A DNA stretch of 64,000 nucleotides, from positions 62,001 to 126,000 of the forward strand of contig NZ_BMXS01000001.1 of assembly GCF_014651875.1 (NCBI RefSeq). Direction: 5' to 3'. The DNA comes from Litchfieldella qijiaojingensis. Lineage in GTDB: Bacteria; Pseudomonadota; Gammaproteobacteria; Pseudomonadales; Halomonadaceae. The notes under the pieces are model-generated. The model was given only the letters and a program-made list of their open reading frames with translations. It made no database searches and was not told where the DNA came from. Every line of letters starts with the position of its first letter. Position 1 is the first letter of the stretch. The translations under genes were made by a program, and so were the position numbers. Below are positions 43,982 through 53,558 of the stretch, in pieces.

Positions 43982-45034
43982 TTATAGAGGCAGGGTTAAT
44001 TGGCGCAGCGCCTCACGTGGTACCAGGCGTACCCCCACGCCCAGCAGACGGACCGGGCGCCGGGCACGCTGCCAGGCTTGAGCGAGCAGAGCGGCGAAGC
44101 TCTTGTGGCTGATCGAATATCCACCGCTCTCCAGGGTAGTGAGACTGAAGTCGTCGAAGCGCACCTTGACGAACAGCTTATCCAGTTCGGGGCGGCCATG
44201 TCGTTGCAAGCGTTCATCGAGACGTTCGACAAGTGGTGTCAAGGCGGCCTGGCAGGTGTCGAGGTCGGGAAGATCGCGTTCGAAGGTGGTCTCGACGCTG
44301 ATCGACTTGCGTTCGCGTTCGACCTTGACCTCACGGTCGTCGATACCATGCGCCAATTCGTGGAGGCGTTGGCCGAATTTGCCGAAACGTGAGATCAGTG
44401 CCTCCACGGACCAACGGCGCAGATCCTCGCAGGTTTCGACTCCCATGTCCTCGAGCTTGGTCGCGTTGGCGGGACCCACACCATGCAAGCGCTTCACCGG
44501 TAAACGGCGCACGAAGTCGTCGACCTGATCCGGGGCAATCACGTACAAACCATCGGGCTTGTCCCAGTCGCTGGCGATCTTGGCCAGGAACTTGGAGGGG
44601 GCGGCGCCGACCGAGATGGTGATACCGGTTCGGCGCAGCGTTTCTTCTTTCAGCCAACGAGCCATCCAGGTGGCGCTGCCCTGAAAGCGTTCGACGTTGC
44701 TAACGTCGAGAAAGGCTTCATCCAGCGACAATGGTTCCACCAGCGGAGTGAGTTCGGCGAAGATGGCCTGAATCTCGTGCGACACTGCGCGGTAACGCTC
44801 GAAATCTCCCGCCAGCAGAACCAGGTCCGGACACAGGCGCAGGGCTCTGGCGGTGGGCATGGCCGAGCGAACGCCATAGGCGCGTGCCGGATAGTTGCAG
44901 GTGGCGATGACGCCACGCCGCTCGGCGCTGCCACCGATGGCCAGTGGAACCTCGCGCAGGGCGGGATTGTCACGCATCTCGACTGCGGCGTAGAAACAGT
45001 CGCAATCGGCATGCAGGATCTTTCTCGGTTTCAT
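43982..45034 (-). CDS. dinB: DNA polymerase IV
   Basis: DinB is the Y-family translesion polymerase. The 350 residues include the metal-binding HADCDCFYAAVE and SLDEAFLDVS, YPARAYGVRSAMPTARA, the HhH region KRLHGVGPANATKLEDMG and a C-terminal little-finger domain. ATG 45034 gives the family start MKPRKILHAD. It lies next to lexA on the same strand with a MITE-like element between them; I see no LexA box in the 20 bp ahead of dinB, so SOS control would depend on transcription from lexA or be absent. Confidence 0.94.
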   Translation of the reverse strand: MKPRKILHADCDCFYAAVEMRDNPALREVPLAIGGSAERRGVIATCNYPARAYGVRSAMPTARALRLCPDLVLLAGDFERYRAVSHEIQAIFAELTPLVEPLSLDEAFLDVSNVERFQGSATWMARWLKEETLRRTGITISVGAAPSKFLAKIASDWDKPDGLYVIAPDQVDDFVRRLPVKRLHGVGPANATKLEDMGVETCEDLRRWSVEALISRFGKFGQRLHELAHGIDDREVKVERERKSISVETTFERDLPDLDTCQAALTPLVERLDERLQRHGRPELDKLFVKVRFDDFSLTTLESGGYSISHKSFAALLAQAWQRARRPVRLLGVGVRLVPREALRQLTLPL

Positions 45035-45058
45035 GACAGGTAGCGATAGTAGCGCTAG

Positions 45059-45198
45059 GGTTTGTCCGAAAAGTCGCCGAGCGATGGCCAGACAAGGCAA
45101 AAATCAGCGAAAAAGCGGAGTTTACGTGGTTGTAAATGAGCATTTTGAGCTGATTTTTAACGCCGTATGGGCGAGCGCAGGCAGTTTTCGGGCAAAGC
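45059..45198. repeat. MITE-like palindromic element, family B copy 2 (intact ends)
   Basis: This 140-bp element has inverted ends GGTTTGTCCGAAAA and TTTTCGGGCAAAGC, and internal complementary arms (AAAAATCAGC / GCTGATTTTT). It is flanked by CTAG on both sides (45055-45058 and 45199-45202). The right CTAG contains the TAG stop codon of lexA. It separates dinB from lexA and is non-coding. Confidence 0.85.
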
Positions 45199-45855
45199 CT
45201 AGTTGAGGGCTTGGCCATTACCACCCCGAATCACGCCGACGCCGACCCCCTCGATTTCCAGTGCCTGGTGGCGCAGATCGACTTCGATCGGGGCGAAATC
45301 GGCATTTTCGGCGATCAGCCACACTTTGTGCCCCTGACGCTTGAAGCGCTTGACGGTGACATCGTCTTCCAGGCGCGCGACGACGATCTGGCCGTCGCGG
45401 ACCCGATTGGTGCGATGTACGGCAAGCAGATCACCCTCGAGGATGCCGATATCCTGCATCGACAGGCCGCGCACGCGCAGCAGGTAGTCGGCGCGAGGAG
45501 AGAAGAAGTCGGGGGATAGAGGACAGTAACGATCGATATGCGCGGCTGCCAGGATCGGGCTGCCTGCTGCGACATCGCCGACGATCGGTAGGCCGTTGTT
45601 GGCTTGGCCATCGGTTTCATCGGCACCGCCATCGATCTCCTGATTGGCCAGGCGGATGCCACGCGAAGTGCCGGCCACCATGCGAATCACCCCTTTCTTG
45701 TCGAGTGCTCGCAGATGCTCTTCAGCGGCATTGGGTGAGCGAAACCCCAGTGCCCGGGCGATTTCGGCCCGGGTTGGCGGATAGCCCAGTTCGTTCATGG
45801 TCTTGACGATGAAGTCATAGACATTCTGCTGGCGCGGCGTGAGAGGGCGGGTCAT
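45199..45855 (-). CDS. lexA: LexA repressor
   Basis: LexA represses the SOS regulon and self-cleaves when RecA is active. The 218 residues have the w[46 protein letters not shown] and the Ala-Gly cleavage site in VAAGSP. The S24 peptidase part contains Ser in GLSMQDIGI and Lys in DVTVKRFKR. The stop TAG is provided by the CTAG flank of a MITE-like element. It is divergent from psrA, as in Pseudomonas. A LexA box lies upstream, so it is autoregulated. Confidence 0.96.
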   Translation of the reverse strand: MTRPLTPRQQNVYDFIVKTMNELGYPPTRAEIARALGFRSPNAAEEHLRALDKKGVIRMVAGTSRGIRLANQEIDGGADETDGQANNGLPIVGDVAAGSPILAAAHIDRYCPLSPDFFSPRADYLLRVRGLSMQDIGILEGDLLAVHRTNRVRDGQIVVARLEDDVTVKRFKRQGHKVWLIAENADFAPIEVDLRHQALEIEGVGVGVIRGGNGQALN

Positions 45856-45881
45856 GGGACCTCCGCGTGGGAAGTTGGAGT

Positions 45882-45897
45882 TTGTTCAAGTATACAG
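45882..45897 (-). promoter_or_regulatory. LexA box upstream of lexA
   Basis: Minus-strand CTGTATACTTGAACAA matches CTGT-N8-ACAG at 7 of 8 fixed bases. It lies 27 bp before the lexA start. A weaker neighbour, CTGGATGTAATTCCAT, lies just upstream of it. Confidence 0.7.
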
Positions 45898-45989
45898 CAT
45901 GGAATTACATCCAGTAATGGTCGTTTTCGGCTTTCGGATGTCGTTTTAAACGGCTTGCATTGTGACAATCCGTCATGCAACGTAAGCTG

Positions 45990-46013
45990 TATAATGTTTA
46001 AAACAGATGTTTA
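45990..46013 (+). promoter_or_regulatory. psrA -10 element and candidate PsrA operator
   Basis: A perfect TATAAT (45990-45995) is followed by AAAAC-AGAT-GTTTA (46000-46013). This fits the PsrA motif AAAC-N2-4-GTTT and would lie at the transcription start, consistent with autorepression. No good -35 hexamer is visible at 17 bp. Confidence 0.5.
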
Positions 46014-46035
46014 TAGCGACTCAAGAGGCTAGCTC

Positions 46036-46704
46036 ATGGCCCAGACCGATACCGTGACGCGAATTCTCGATACTGCCGAGGTACTGTTCGCCGAGCGTGG
46101 CTTCGCCGAGACGTCACTGCGTAATATCACCAGCAAGGCCAAGGTCAACCTGGCGGCGGTGAACTATCATTTCGGCTCCAAGAAATCGCTGATCCAGGCG
46201 GTGTTCGCCCGTTACCTGGATCCATTCACCGAGCGCTTCCATGCCGCTCTCGATGAACTCGAGGCGCGATATCAGGGTGAAGTCATTCCCTTGGAAGAGC
46301 TGCTCGAGACCATGGCACGCTGCGTGCTCGAGGTGCCTGCCGAGCGCAACAGCCTGAAGGTGTTCATGAAACTGTTGGGGTTGGCCTACAGTCAGGCGCA
46401 GGGGCATCTGCGCCGTTATATCCAGGAACACTATGGTAGTGTCTTCACCCGCTTTGCCGCGCTGGTTCGTCAGGCAACGCCGGACCTTCCCGATGCCGAG
46501 CGTTTCTGGCGACTGCATTTCATGCTGGGGACGGTGATCTTTACCTTGTCGGGACTGGATGCCCTGCGCGATATCGCCGAGCAGGACTATGGAGAACATG
46601 TCAGCGTGCGGGAACTGATTCGCCGGCTGCGGCCGGTGGTGGTGGCCGGCATGAACGCTCCCTTGCCGCAATCGACCGATGATGCACTGCCAGCCGCGGG
46701 TTGA
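46036..46704 (+). CDS. psrA: Transcriptional regulator PsrA, TetR family
   Basis: PsrA is a TetR regulator that senses long-chain fatty acids and controls beta-oxidation and, in Pseudomonas, rpoS. The 222 residues begin like Pseudomonas PsrA: VTRILDTAEVLFAERGFAETSLRNITSKAKVNLAAVNYHFGSKK, then FMKLLGLAYSQAQGHLRRYI and FWRLHFMLGTVIFTLSGLDAL. Its place divergent to lexA and upstream of nagZ matches P. aeruginosa synteny. A PsrA-like operator overlaps its own promoter region. Confidence 0.92.
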   Translation: MAQTDTVTRILDTAEVLFAERGFAETSLRNITSKAKVNLAAVNYHFGSKKSLIQAVFARYLDPFTERFHAALDELEARYQGEVIPLEELLETMARCVLEVPAERNSLKVFMKLLGLAYSQAQGHLRRYIQEHYGSVFTRFAALVRQATPDLPDAERFWRLHFMLGTVIFTLSGLDALRDIAEQDYGEHVSVRELIRRLRPVVVAGMNAPLPQSTDDALPAAG

Positions 46705-46708
46705 TGCC

Positions 46709-47227
46709 ATGCGCACACCATCTCTTGCCGAGTTACCACCGCATGATGCCATCTGGTTGGAGGTTGACCTGGGCCTCCAGCGACTGGTGGTGTGGCGGGG
46801 AGAGGAAGCCGAGAAGGAGTATGCCATTTCCAGTGGGCGAGCCGGTGCCGGCCAACGACAAGGCAGTGGCCAGACGCCACTGGGGTGGCACTACGTGCGC
46901 GCGGCAATCGGCGATGGTTTGCCGCCAGGAACGGTATTTCGTGGGCGACGGCCGACTGGCGAGATATTCGACCAAGCGTTGGCCTCGGCACACCCAGAGC
47001 GTGACTGGATCCTGACCCGTATCCTGTGGTTATGCGGTCTTGAGCGTGGTTTCAACCGCGGAGGCGACCGTGACTCCCAGCGCCGCTATATTTACTTGCA
47101 TGGTACCCCACCTGGCGAACCCATGGGGACGGCGGCATCGCACGGTTGCATCCGGTTGCGCGACGCTGCCCTGCTGGAAATCTTTGACCTGGCGGTGCCT
47201 GGCACGCCAGTGTGGGTACATGAGTGA
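46709..47227 (+). CDS. YkuD-family protein without signal peptide (candidate cytosolic L,D-carboxypeptidase, ElsL-like)
   Basis: This 172-residue protein consists of one YkuD (L,D-transpeptidase) domain. The catalytic motif is complete: YIYLHGTPPGEPMGTAASHGCIRL with His and nucleophilic Cys. The N terminus (MRTPSLAELPPHDAIWLEVD) has no signal peptide or membrane helix, so it should stay in the cytosol, unlike periplasmic transpeptidases. Cytosolic YkuD enzymes such as Acinetobacter ElsL trim murein tetrapeptides during recycling. The gene directly precedes nagZ, also a recycling enzyme. Start 46709 is 4 bp after psrA; the function is inference. Confidence 0.75.
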   Translation: MRTPSLAELPPHDAIWLEVDLGLQRLVVWRGEEAEKEYAISSGRAGAGQRQGSGQTPLGWHYVRAAIGDGLPPGTVFRGRRPTGEIFDQALASAHPERDWILTRILWLCGLERGFNRGGDRDSQRRYIYLHGTPPGEPMGTAASHGCIRLRDAALLEIFDLAVPGTPVWVHE

Positions 47228-47328
47228 GGGCGATCGAGCCGATGTCGCCACGCCGAGACGCTCCATATCTGTCGTTGGCTTGCACATTGGTCTAGAATCT
47301 CCCTCCTTCTAAGCCAAGGATGCCAACC

Positions 47329-48354
47329 ATGACCCAACCTCTTGGCCCGGTGATGCTCGACCTGGAGGGGCCCAGCCTCAAGCGAGCGGAGCGTGAAATG
47401 CTCCAGCACCCCGAGGTAGGGGGCGTGATTCTGTTCGCCCGCAACATCGAAGATGCCCACCAGGTACAAGCGTTATGCGCCTGCTTGCGTCGCTTGCGTC
47501 CCGACCTGTTGCTGGCCATCGACCAGGAGGGTGGGCGCGTCCAGCGCCTGCGCGAGGGTGTGACACGCCTGCCTTCCATGCGCCGTCTGGCCGAGGGCTA
47601 TGACGAAGATCCGCAAGCCGCGCTGCAACGCTGCCAGGATGCTGGCTGGCTGCTGGGTATGGAGATGGCCGCCTGCGGATTGGATCTTTCCTTCGCCCCT
47701 GTGTTGGATGTCGATGGCGGTACCTCCACGGTGATCGGCGATCGCAGCTTTTCCCGCGACCCCCAGGCCGTGGCGTTGCTCGGCGGCGCCTTTATCACGG
47801 GATTGCATGAAGCCGGCATGGTCGCGGTGGGCAAACATTTTCCAGGGCATGGCGGCGTGGCCGCCGACTCGCATATCGAACTGCCTATCGATAGTCGTTC
47901 CCTGGACGAGTTGCGACAGCGCGACCTGTTTCCCTTCGCCGAACTGGCCTCGCATCTCGATGGCGTGATGCCGGCGCATGTCATCTATCCGGCCTTCGAT
48001 GAACGTCCCGCTGGTTTCTCACCTAATTGGCTGGGTTTTTTACGTGAGGACCTGGGCTTCAGGGGAGCGATCTTTTCCGACGATCTCTCGATGGCTGGGG
48101 CCACTGTGGCCGGCGATCCGGGAAGTCGTGCCCTGGCGGCCTTGAATGCCGGTTGCGACATGGTGCTGGTGTGCAACGACCGTGAAGCGGCCCAGGCCGT
48201 CGTAGCGGCCTGTGCGGGGCGAAGCAGCAAGCGTCACGCCAAACTGCGCTACGCTCGTGCCCGCCCGAATCTGGATACCTTGCCGGCCTTGTCGCGTTGG
48301 CGTCGCGTGCATGCGCGTCTGGAAGCCCTGGCTGATACACCGCCCACCACTTGA
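47329..48354 (+). CDS. nagZ: beta-N-acetylhexosaminidase NagZ
   Basis: NagZ is a cytosolic family-3 glycoside hydrolase that removes GlcNAc from anhydro-muropeptides in peptidoglycan recycling. The 341 residues have PVMLDLEGPSL at the start, GGVILFARN, the substrate motif LLAIDQEGGRVQRL, KHFPGHGGVAADSHIELP with the catalytic His/Asp pair, and FSDDLSMAGA. ATG 47329 is preferred because AAGG is correctly spaced; 47320 is also in frame. Its products feed ampC-inducer metabolism in related bacteria. Confidence 0.95.
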   Translation: MTQPLGPVMLDLEGPSLKRAEREMLQHPEVGGVILFARNIEDAHQVQALCACLRRLRPDLLLAIDQEGGRVQRLREGVTRLPSMRRLAEGYDEDPQAALQRCQDAGWLLGMEMAACGLDLSFAPVLDVDGGTSTVIGDRSFSRDPQAVALLGGAFITGLHEAGMVAVGKHFPGHGGVAADSHIELPIDSRSLDELRQRDLFPFAELASHLDGVMPAHVIYPAFDERPAGFSPNWLGFLREDLGFRGAIFSDDLSMAGATVAGDPGSRALAALNAGCDMVLVCNDREAAQAVVAACAGRSSKRHAKLRYARARPNLDTLPALSRWRRVHARLEALADTPPTT

Positions 48355-48366
48355 ATTGCTGTTGAT

Positions 48367-48954
48367 ATGGACTCCATGCCCAGACCCGATACCGAATTTC
48401 ATGAATCCCTCGCCACCATGCGCGATGTCATGGAGCATGCCGACTGCTTGATTTCCCAGGAGCAGGTCGAACGCGCGCTCGATCGCATGGCCGAGGAGAT
48501 CACTGCCAACTTGGGCGACAAGCTACCGGTGTTCTACTGCGTGATGAACGGTGGTTTGATCACTACTGGCCATCTTCTGACCCGGCTCGGATTCCCCTTG
48601 GAGGTCGATTACCTGCATGCCACGCGCTATCGCGGTGGTTTGCGCGGTGGCGAACTGTTCTGGCGAGTGTCGCCGGAGATCCCCATGGCCGGGCGTCATG
48701 TGGTGATCGTCGATGACATTCTCGATGAGGGCGCGACTCTTGCCGCCATTCTCGATTATTGCCGTGAGGCCGGGGCGGCAAGCATCTCCACGGCGGTCTT
48801 GGTCGACAAGCGCCACGATCGCAAGGCAGTGCCTGGACTCAAAGCCGACTATTGCAGCCTCGAAGTCGCCGACCGCTATGTATTCGGCTTCGGCATGGAT
48901 TACAAGGGCTACTGGCGCAATGCGCCGGGCATCTTCGCTCCCAAGGGGCTTTGA
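48367..48954 (+). CDS. hpt: Hypoxanthine-guanine phosphoribosyltransferase
   Basis: This 195-residue PRTase salvages hypoxanthine to IMP. It has [29 protein letters not shown], the PRPP loop [18 protein letters not shown] and DKRHDRK, with C-terminal [16 protein letters not shown] as in HprT-type enzymes. An ATG at 48376 is an alternative start. It lies 12 bp after nagZ and 39 bp before mtnP, whose product hypoxanthine is its substrate. Confidence 0.92.
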   Translation: MDSMPRPDTEFHESLATMRDVMEHADCLISQEQVERALDRMAEEITANLGDKLPVFYCVMNGGLITTGHLLTRLGFPLEVDYLHATRYRGGLRGGELFWRVSPEIPMAGRHVVIVDDILDEGATLAAILDYCREAGAASISTAVLVDKRHDRKAVPGLKADYCSLEVADRYVFGFGMDYKGYWRNAPGIFAPKGL

Positions 48955-49722
<768 letters not shown>

Positions 49723-49791
49723 TTGTGGGCTACGGGCTACGGGCCGCGAGCATGCTAGCCATAAAGGCAGCCAGTCATCACAATCCTGCTC

Positions 49792-49922
49792 GAAGCCCGA
49801 AGCCCGAAGCCCGAAGCCCGAAGCCCGAAGCCCGAAGCCCGAAGCCCGAAGCCCGAAGCCCGAAGCCCGAAGCCCGAAGCCCGAAGCCCGAAGCCCGAAG
49901 CCCGAAGCCCGAAGCCCGAAGC
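49792..49922. repeat. Heptanucleotide tandem array, 18 x GAAGCCC
   Basis: Eighteen perfect GAAGCCC units (49792-49917) plus a partial one lie between convergent mtnP and the acyl-CoA synthetase, ending five bases before the latter's stop. At 49727-49745 two GGGCTAC units and a GGGC run in the opposite sense, so an imperfect fold-back with the array is possible. The frame through the array (ARSPKPE repeats) is not a gene. Confidence 0.95.
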
Positions 49923-49927
49923 TATGG

Positions 49928-51643
49928 TCAATGCCCCAATTCCCTGGTGGCTTCCTCGCGCATCTTGTACTTCTGGATCTTGCCGGTAACGGTCATCGGG
50001 AAGGTATCGACGAACTTCACGTAGCGCGGGATCTTGTAGTGGGCGATCTGGCCTTTGCAGAAGGCCTTGAGGCTCTCTTCATCCAGGGTTTCGCCCTCGA
50101 CCAGCTTGACCCAGGCCATCACTTCCTCGCCGTACTTCTCGTCGGGAACCCCAATCACCTGCACGTCTGAAATCGCCGGGTGGGTGTAGAGGAACTCCTC
50201 GATCTCGCGCGGGTAGATGTTCTCGCCTCCACGGATGATCATGTCCTTGATGCGGCCGACGATGGCCACGTAGCCTTCCTCGTCCATGGTGGCGAGGTCG
50301 CCGGTGTGCATCCAGCCGGCATGGTCGATGGCCTTGGCGGTGGCCTCCTCGTTTTCCCAATAGCCGAGCATCACGCTGTAGCCGCGCGTGCACAGCTCGC
50401 CACGTTCGCCACGTGGTACCAGCGCGCCGGTGGAGGGGTCGATCAGCTTGACCTCCAGGTGAGGATGGATGGTGCCAACCGTGGTTACGCGCTTCTCTAG
50501 CGGGGCGTCGGTCTGGGTCTGGAAGCTCACCGGGCTGGTCTCGGTCATGCCGTAACAGATGGTCACGCCCTGCATGTGCATCTTGTCGATGACCTGACGC
50601 ATGATTTCGATGGGGCAGATCGAGCCGGCCATGATCCCGGTGCGCAGTGTCGACAGATCGAAATCGGTGAAGCATGGATGCTCCAGCTCGGCGATGAACA
50701 TGGTCGGTACCCCGTAGAGCGCGGTGGCTTTCTCCTCGGCAACCGCACTCAAGGTCGCCTCGGCGTCGAAACCATCGCCCGGGTAGATCATCGCCGCGCC
50801 GTGCGTCATGCAGCCCAGGTTGCCCATCACCATGCCGAAGCAGTGGTAGAGCGGTACAGGGATCACCAGGCGGTCATGTTCTGAAAAGCCCATCCTGCGA
50901 GCGACGAAGAAGCCGTTGTTGAGGATGTTGTGGTGCGAGAGAGTCGCCCCCTTGGGCGCTCCTGTAGTGCCGGAGGTGTACTGGATGTTGATCGGGTCGT
51001 CGAACTGCAGCCCGGATTGAACCTCGGCGAGTTGCTCGGGCGATACCTCGTCGGCATGTTCGAGCAGGGCGTTCCAGCTCGACATACCTGGCAAGCAACG
51101 GGATTCATCGAGGCAGATAACGCGCTTGAGTGCCGGTAATCGGTCGCTGGCTAGCGCTTTGCCGGAAGCCGCCTTCAACTCAGGAACCAGCTCAGCGATC
51201 GTCTCCACATAGTCGGAGGATTTGAAGGCACCCTGAAGAATCAGCGTCGAGGTGCCCGACTGCTTGAGTGCGTATTCCAGCTCATGGCTGCGGTAACTGG
51301 GATTGATGTTGACCAGGATGGCGCCGATCTTGGCGGTGGCGAACTGGGTAATGGCCCATTCAGCGCAGTTGGGCGACCAGATCCCCACCCGATTGCCTTT
51401 ACGTACGCCCACGGCGAGCAGTGCCCGGGCGGCGTCGTCAACGGCATCTTGCAGCTCGTGCCAGGTATAGCGCAGGTTCTGGTGCCGGCTGAGCAGCGCA
51501 TCGCGTTCGGGGAAGCGGGCGACGGTCTCGTCGAAGCATTCCCCGATGGTCTGTCCCTTCAAGGGCATGTCGCTGATGCCGCTGACATAGCTATGGCTAG
51601 TGGGGTGACGGTAATTGGTGTGTATTGAATCGTGGCGTGACAT
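49928..51643 (-). CDS. AMP-binding acyl-CoA synthetase
   Basis: This 571-residue ANL-family synthetase activates a carboxylic acid to its CoA ester through an acyl-adenylate. Core motifs are [22 protein letters not shown] (P-loop), [13 protein letters not shown], the hinge Asp region [26 protein letters not shown] and the catalytic Lys in [13 protein letters not shown]. Its 5' end faces the LiuR-type regulator gene 48 bp away on the same strand. It may activate branched or medium-chain acids such as isobutyrate or acetoacetate; the chain-length choice cannot be decided. Confidence 0.88.
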   Translation of the reverse strand: MSRHDSIHTNYRHPTSHSYVSGISDMPLKGQTIGECFDETVARFPERDALLSRHQNLRYTWHELQDAVDDAARALLAVGVRKGNRVGIWSPNCAEWAITQFATAKIGAILVNINPSYRSHELEYALKQSGTSTLILQGAFKSSDYVETIAELVPELKAASGKALASDRLPALKRVICLDESRCLPGMSSWNALLEHADEVSPEQLAEVQSGLQFDDPINIQYTSGTTGAPKGATLSHHNILNNGFFVARRMGFSEHDRLVIPVPLYHCFGMVMGNLGCMTHGAAMIYPGDGFDAEATLSAVAEEKATALYGVPTMFIAELEHPCFTDFDLSTLRTGIMAGSICPIEIMRQVIDKMHMQGVTICYGMTETSPVSFQTQTDAPLEKRVTTVGTIHPHLEVKLIDPSTGALVPRGERGELCTRGYSVMLGYWENEEATAKAIDHAGWMHTGDLATMDEEGYVAIVGRIKDMIIRGGENIYPREIEEFLYTHPAISDVQVIGVPDEKYGEEVMAWVKLVEGETLDEESLKAFCKGQIAHYKIPRYVKFVDTFPMTVTGKIQKYKMREEATRELGH

Positions 51644-51691
51644 GGTGTTTCCCGTCTTGTTGTCGGTACGTAACGTTGCGGGTGGTGAAAG

Positions 51692-52144
51692 TCAGAGCCT
51701 TGGAGTCGTTCGGAGCAGGTTGTTCAGTGCCTCTTGGCAACGCGCTTCCACGTCATCGAGTTCACGCTGCATCAGACGGATATCCTCGAGTTGGCGTTCC
51801 ATGTTGGCGCGCTTGTCGGCCAGGAGTTCCAGCAACCGGCGCAACTGGCGGGCGTTGCCATCGGGCATGGCGTCGTAGAGTTCGATGACTTCGCGAATTT
51901 CCGCCAGCGAAAATCCCAGACGCTTGCCGCGCAAGGTGAGCTTGAGCCTGACCCGGTCCTTCTCGTGATAGATGCGGGTTTGGCCTCGACGTTCCGGTTC
52001 CAGCAATCCTTCCTGTTCATAGAAGCGAATGGTCCGCGGCGTGACTTCGAACAGTTTGGCAAGTTCACCAATCGAATAGGTGCGTCGTTGCTTGGTTGCC
52101 GATGATGCATCGGACAGTAAGGTGTCGTGGGGGGAGTCGTTCAT
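51692..52144 (-). CDS. liuR: MerR-family regulator, LiuR type
   Basis: This 150-residue MerR-family regulator has YSIGELAKLFEVTPRTIRFYEQEGLLEPERRGQTRIY as its DNA-binding domain and a C-terminal coiled coil without metal-binding cysteines. LiuR controls leucine/isovalerate and related branched-chain acid degradation in proteobacteria. A LiuR-like palindrome lies 60 bp upstream, between it and the divergent acyl-CoA dehydrogenase. Here the flanking genes are for valine, so the target set seems extended or shifted. Confidence 0.82.
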   Translation of the reverse strand: MNDSPHDTLLSDASSATKQRRTYSIGELAKLFEVTPRTIRFYEQEGLLEPERRGQTRIYHEKDRVRLKLTLRGKRLGFSLAEIREVIELYDAMPDGNARQLRRLLELLADKRANMERQLEDIRLMQRELDDVEARCQEALNNLLRTTPRL

Positions 52145-52203
52145 GGTTCTGTTCCTGAATCGCAGAGGGGGCCCGTCGATATGCTTACCCAGCCTAGAAC
52201 CAG

Positions 52204-52219
52204 TTGACGTTTACGTAAA
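52204..52219. promoter_or_regulatory. LiuR-type operator
   Basis: TTGACGTTTACGTAAA agrees with the described LiuR motif (ACGT half-sites two bases apart). On the minus strand it overlaps a TTTACG -35 that is 17 bp from TAGGCT, a likely liuR promoter. It is placed to control both liuR and the acyl-CoA dehydrogenase gene. Confidence 0.65.
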
Positions 52220-52353
52220 GTGCCTGTAGACCAAGGGGTGGCTTGCACCCAACCAAGCAAGTGCTAGGTTGGTGGCATCGAGTCAGTCCAGAATGAACTA
52301 ATACTGAGAGTGTCGGCGGTGCGTATTGCCTGCCGGCGAAAGAGGGCGCCGAC

Positions 52354-53520
52354 ATGGATTTTTCCCTTAGCGACGATCAAAAGGCGTTACAGCAGGCCGC
52401 AGCGGATTTCACCCGTGCCGAGTTCGCCGAGAATGCGGCACGCTGGGACGCAGAGTCGTACTTTCCCGTGGATGTCATCAAGCGCGCCGGCGAGGCGGGC
52501 TTCCTGAGCATCTACATCCCCGAGGAGCATGGTGGTCTGGGGCTGTCGCGCCTGGATGCCGCGCTGATCTTCGAACAGCTTTCCCAAGGCTGCATTTCGA
52601 CCACCGCATATCTGACCATCCATAACATGGCGAGCTGGATGATTGCCATGTGGGGCAGTGAGGCATTGCGTGAGCAGTGGCTGCCGCGCCTGATCAGTGG
52701 CGAATTGCTGGCTTCCTACTGTCTCACCGAGCCGGGCTCCGGCTCGGATGCCGCCAGTCTGAGAACCAAGGCCGTGCGCCAGGGGGACGAGTACGTCCTC
52801 AGTGGGTCCAAGATGTTCATCTCAGGGGCAGGCGAAACCGACGTGCTGGTGGTGATGGCGCGTACCGGTGGGCCGGATTCCGGTGCCGGTGGTATTTCGA
52901 CCTTCCTGGTGCCCGCCGATAGTGCCGGCATCGAGTACGGCAAGAATGAGGACAAGATGGGTTGGAAGAGCCAGCCGACCCGCCTGGTAAGCTTCGATGA
53001 GGTGAGTGTGCCGGCCGCCAACCGGCTGGGCGAGGAAGGCGAGGGCTTCAAGCTCGCCATGAAGGGACTCGATGGCGGCCGCCTGAACATCGCCAGTTGT
53101 TCGCTGGGTGCGGCTCAGCAAGCGTTGACCCTGTCACGCGATTACCTGATGGGACGCAAGCAGTTCGGGCGTGAACTGGCCAGCTTCCAGGCACTGCAGT
53201 TCAAGTTGGCCGACATGGCGACCGAGCTGACTGCGGCGCGCTGGATGGTACGCCAGGCCGCGTGGCGGCTTGACCAGGGCGATCCCGAGGCCACCGCCCA
53301 TTGTGCCATGGCCAAGCGCTTCGCGACCGATGTCGGGTTCCAGGTATGCAACGAGGCTCTGCAACTGCATGGCGGCTACGGTTATATCAAGGAGTACCCG
53401 CTCGAGCGCTTGGTGCGCGATACCCGGGTGCACCAGATCCTCGAAGGTACCAACGAGATCATGCGTGTGATCGTGGCCCGTCGGTTGTTGGCCGATGGCA
53501 TGATCGAGTCGCTGCAGTAG
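52354..53520 (+). CDS. Acyl-CoA dehydrogenase, probable isobutyryl-CoA dehydrogenase
   Basis: This 388-residue FAD enzyme oxidises acyl-CoA at the alpha-beta bond and passes electrons to ETF. Signatures are CLTEPGSGSDAASLRTKA, KMGWKSQPTRLVSFDEV, GRKQFGRELASFQALQFKLADM, and the C-terminal LQLHGGYGYIKEYPLERLVRDTRVHQILEGTNEIM. The next genes (3-hydroxyisobutyryl-CoA hydrolase and 3-hydroxyisobutyrate dehydrogenase) point to isobutyryl-CoA as substrate in valine breakdown. A 2-methyl-branched or short-chain acyl-CoA is the alternative. Confidence 0.88.
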   Translation: MDFSLSDDQKALQQAAADFTRAEFAENAARWDAESYFPVDVIKRAGEAGFLSIYIPEEHGGLGLSRLDAALIFEQLSQGCISTTAYLTIHNMASWMIAMWGSEALREQWLPRLISGELLASYCLTEPGSGSDAASLRTKAVRQGDEYVLSGSKMFISGAGETDVLVVMARTGGPDSGAGGISTFLVPADSAGIEYGKNEDKMGWKSQPTRLVSFDEVSVPAANRLGEEGEGFKLAMKGLDGGRLNIASCSLGAAQQALTLSRDYLMGRKQFGRELASFQALQFKLADMATELTAARWMVRQAAWRLDQGDPEATAHCAMAKRFATDVGFQVCNEALQLHGGYGYIKEYPLERLVRDTRVHQILEGTNEIMRVIVARRLLADGMIESLQ

Positions 53521-53558
53521 TGAACGGAATGACCGCTTTGCAATGGGAGAGCAAGTGA

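Noticed and set aside
45987-46006. LexA box before psrA (CTGT...ACAG)
   Set aside because: The half-sites are 12 bp apart instead of 8; the segment is better explained as a -10 element plus PsrA motif.
49725-50024. Proline/serine-rich ORF over the heptamer array
   Set aside because: It is a translation of the 7-bp repeat (ARSPKPE units), with no start signal and no coding context.
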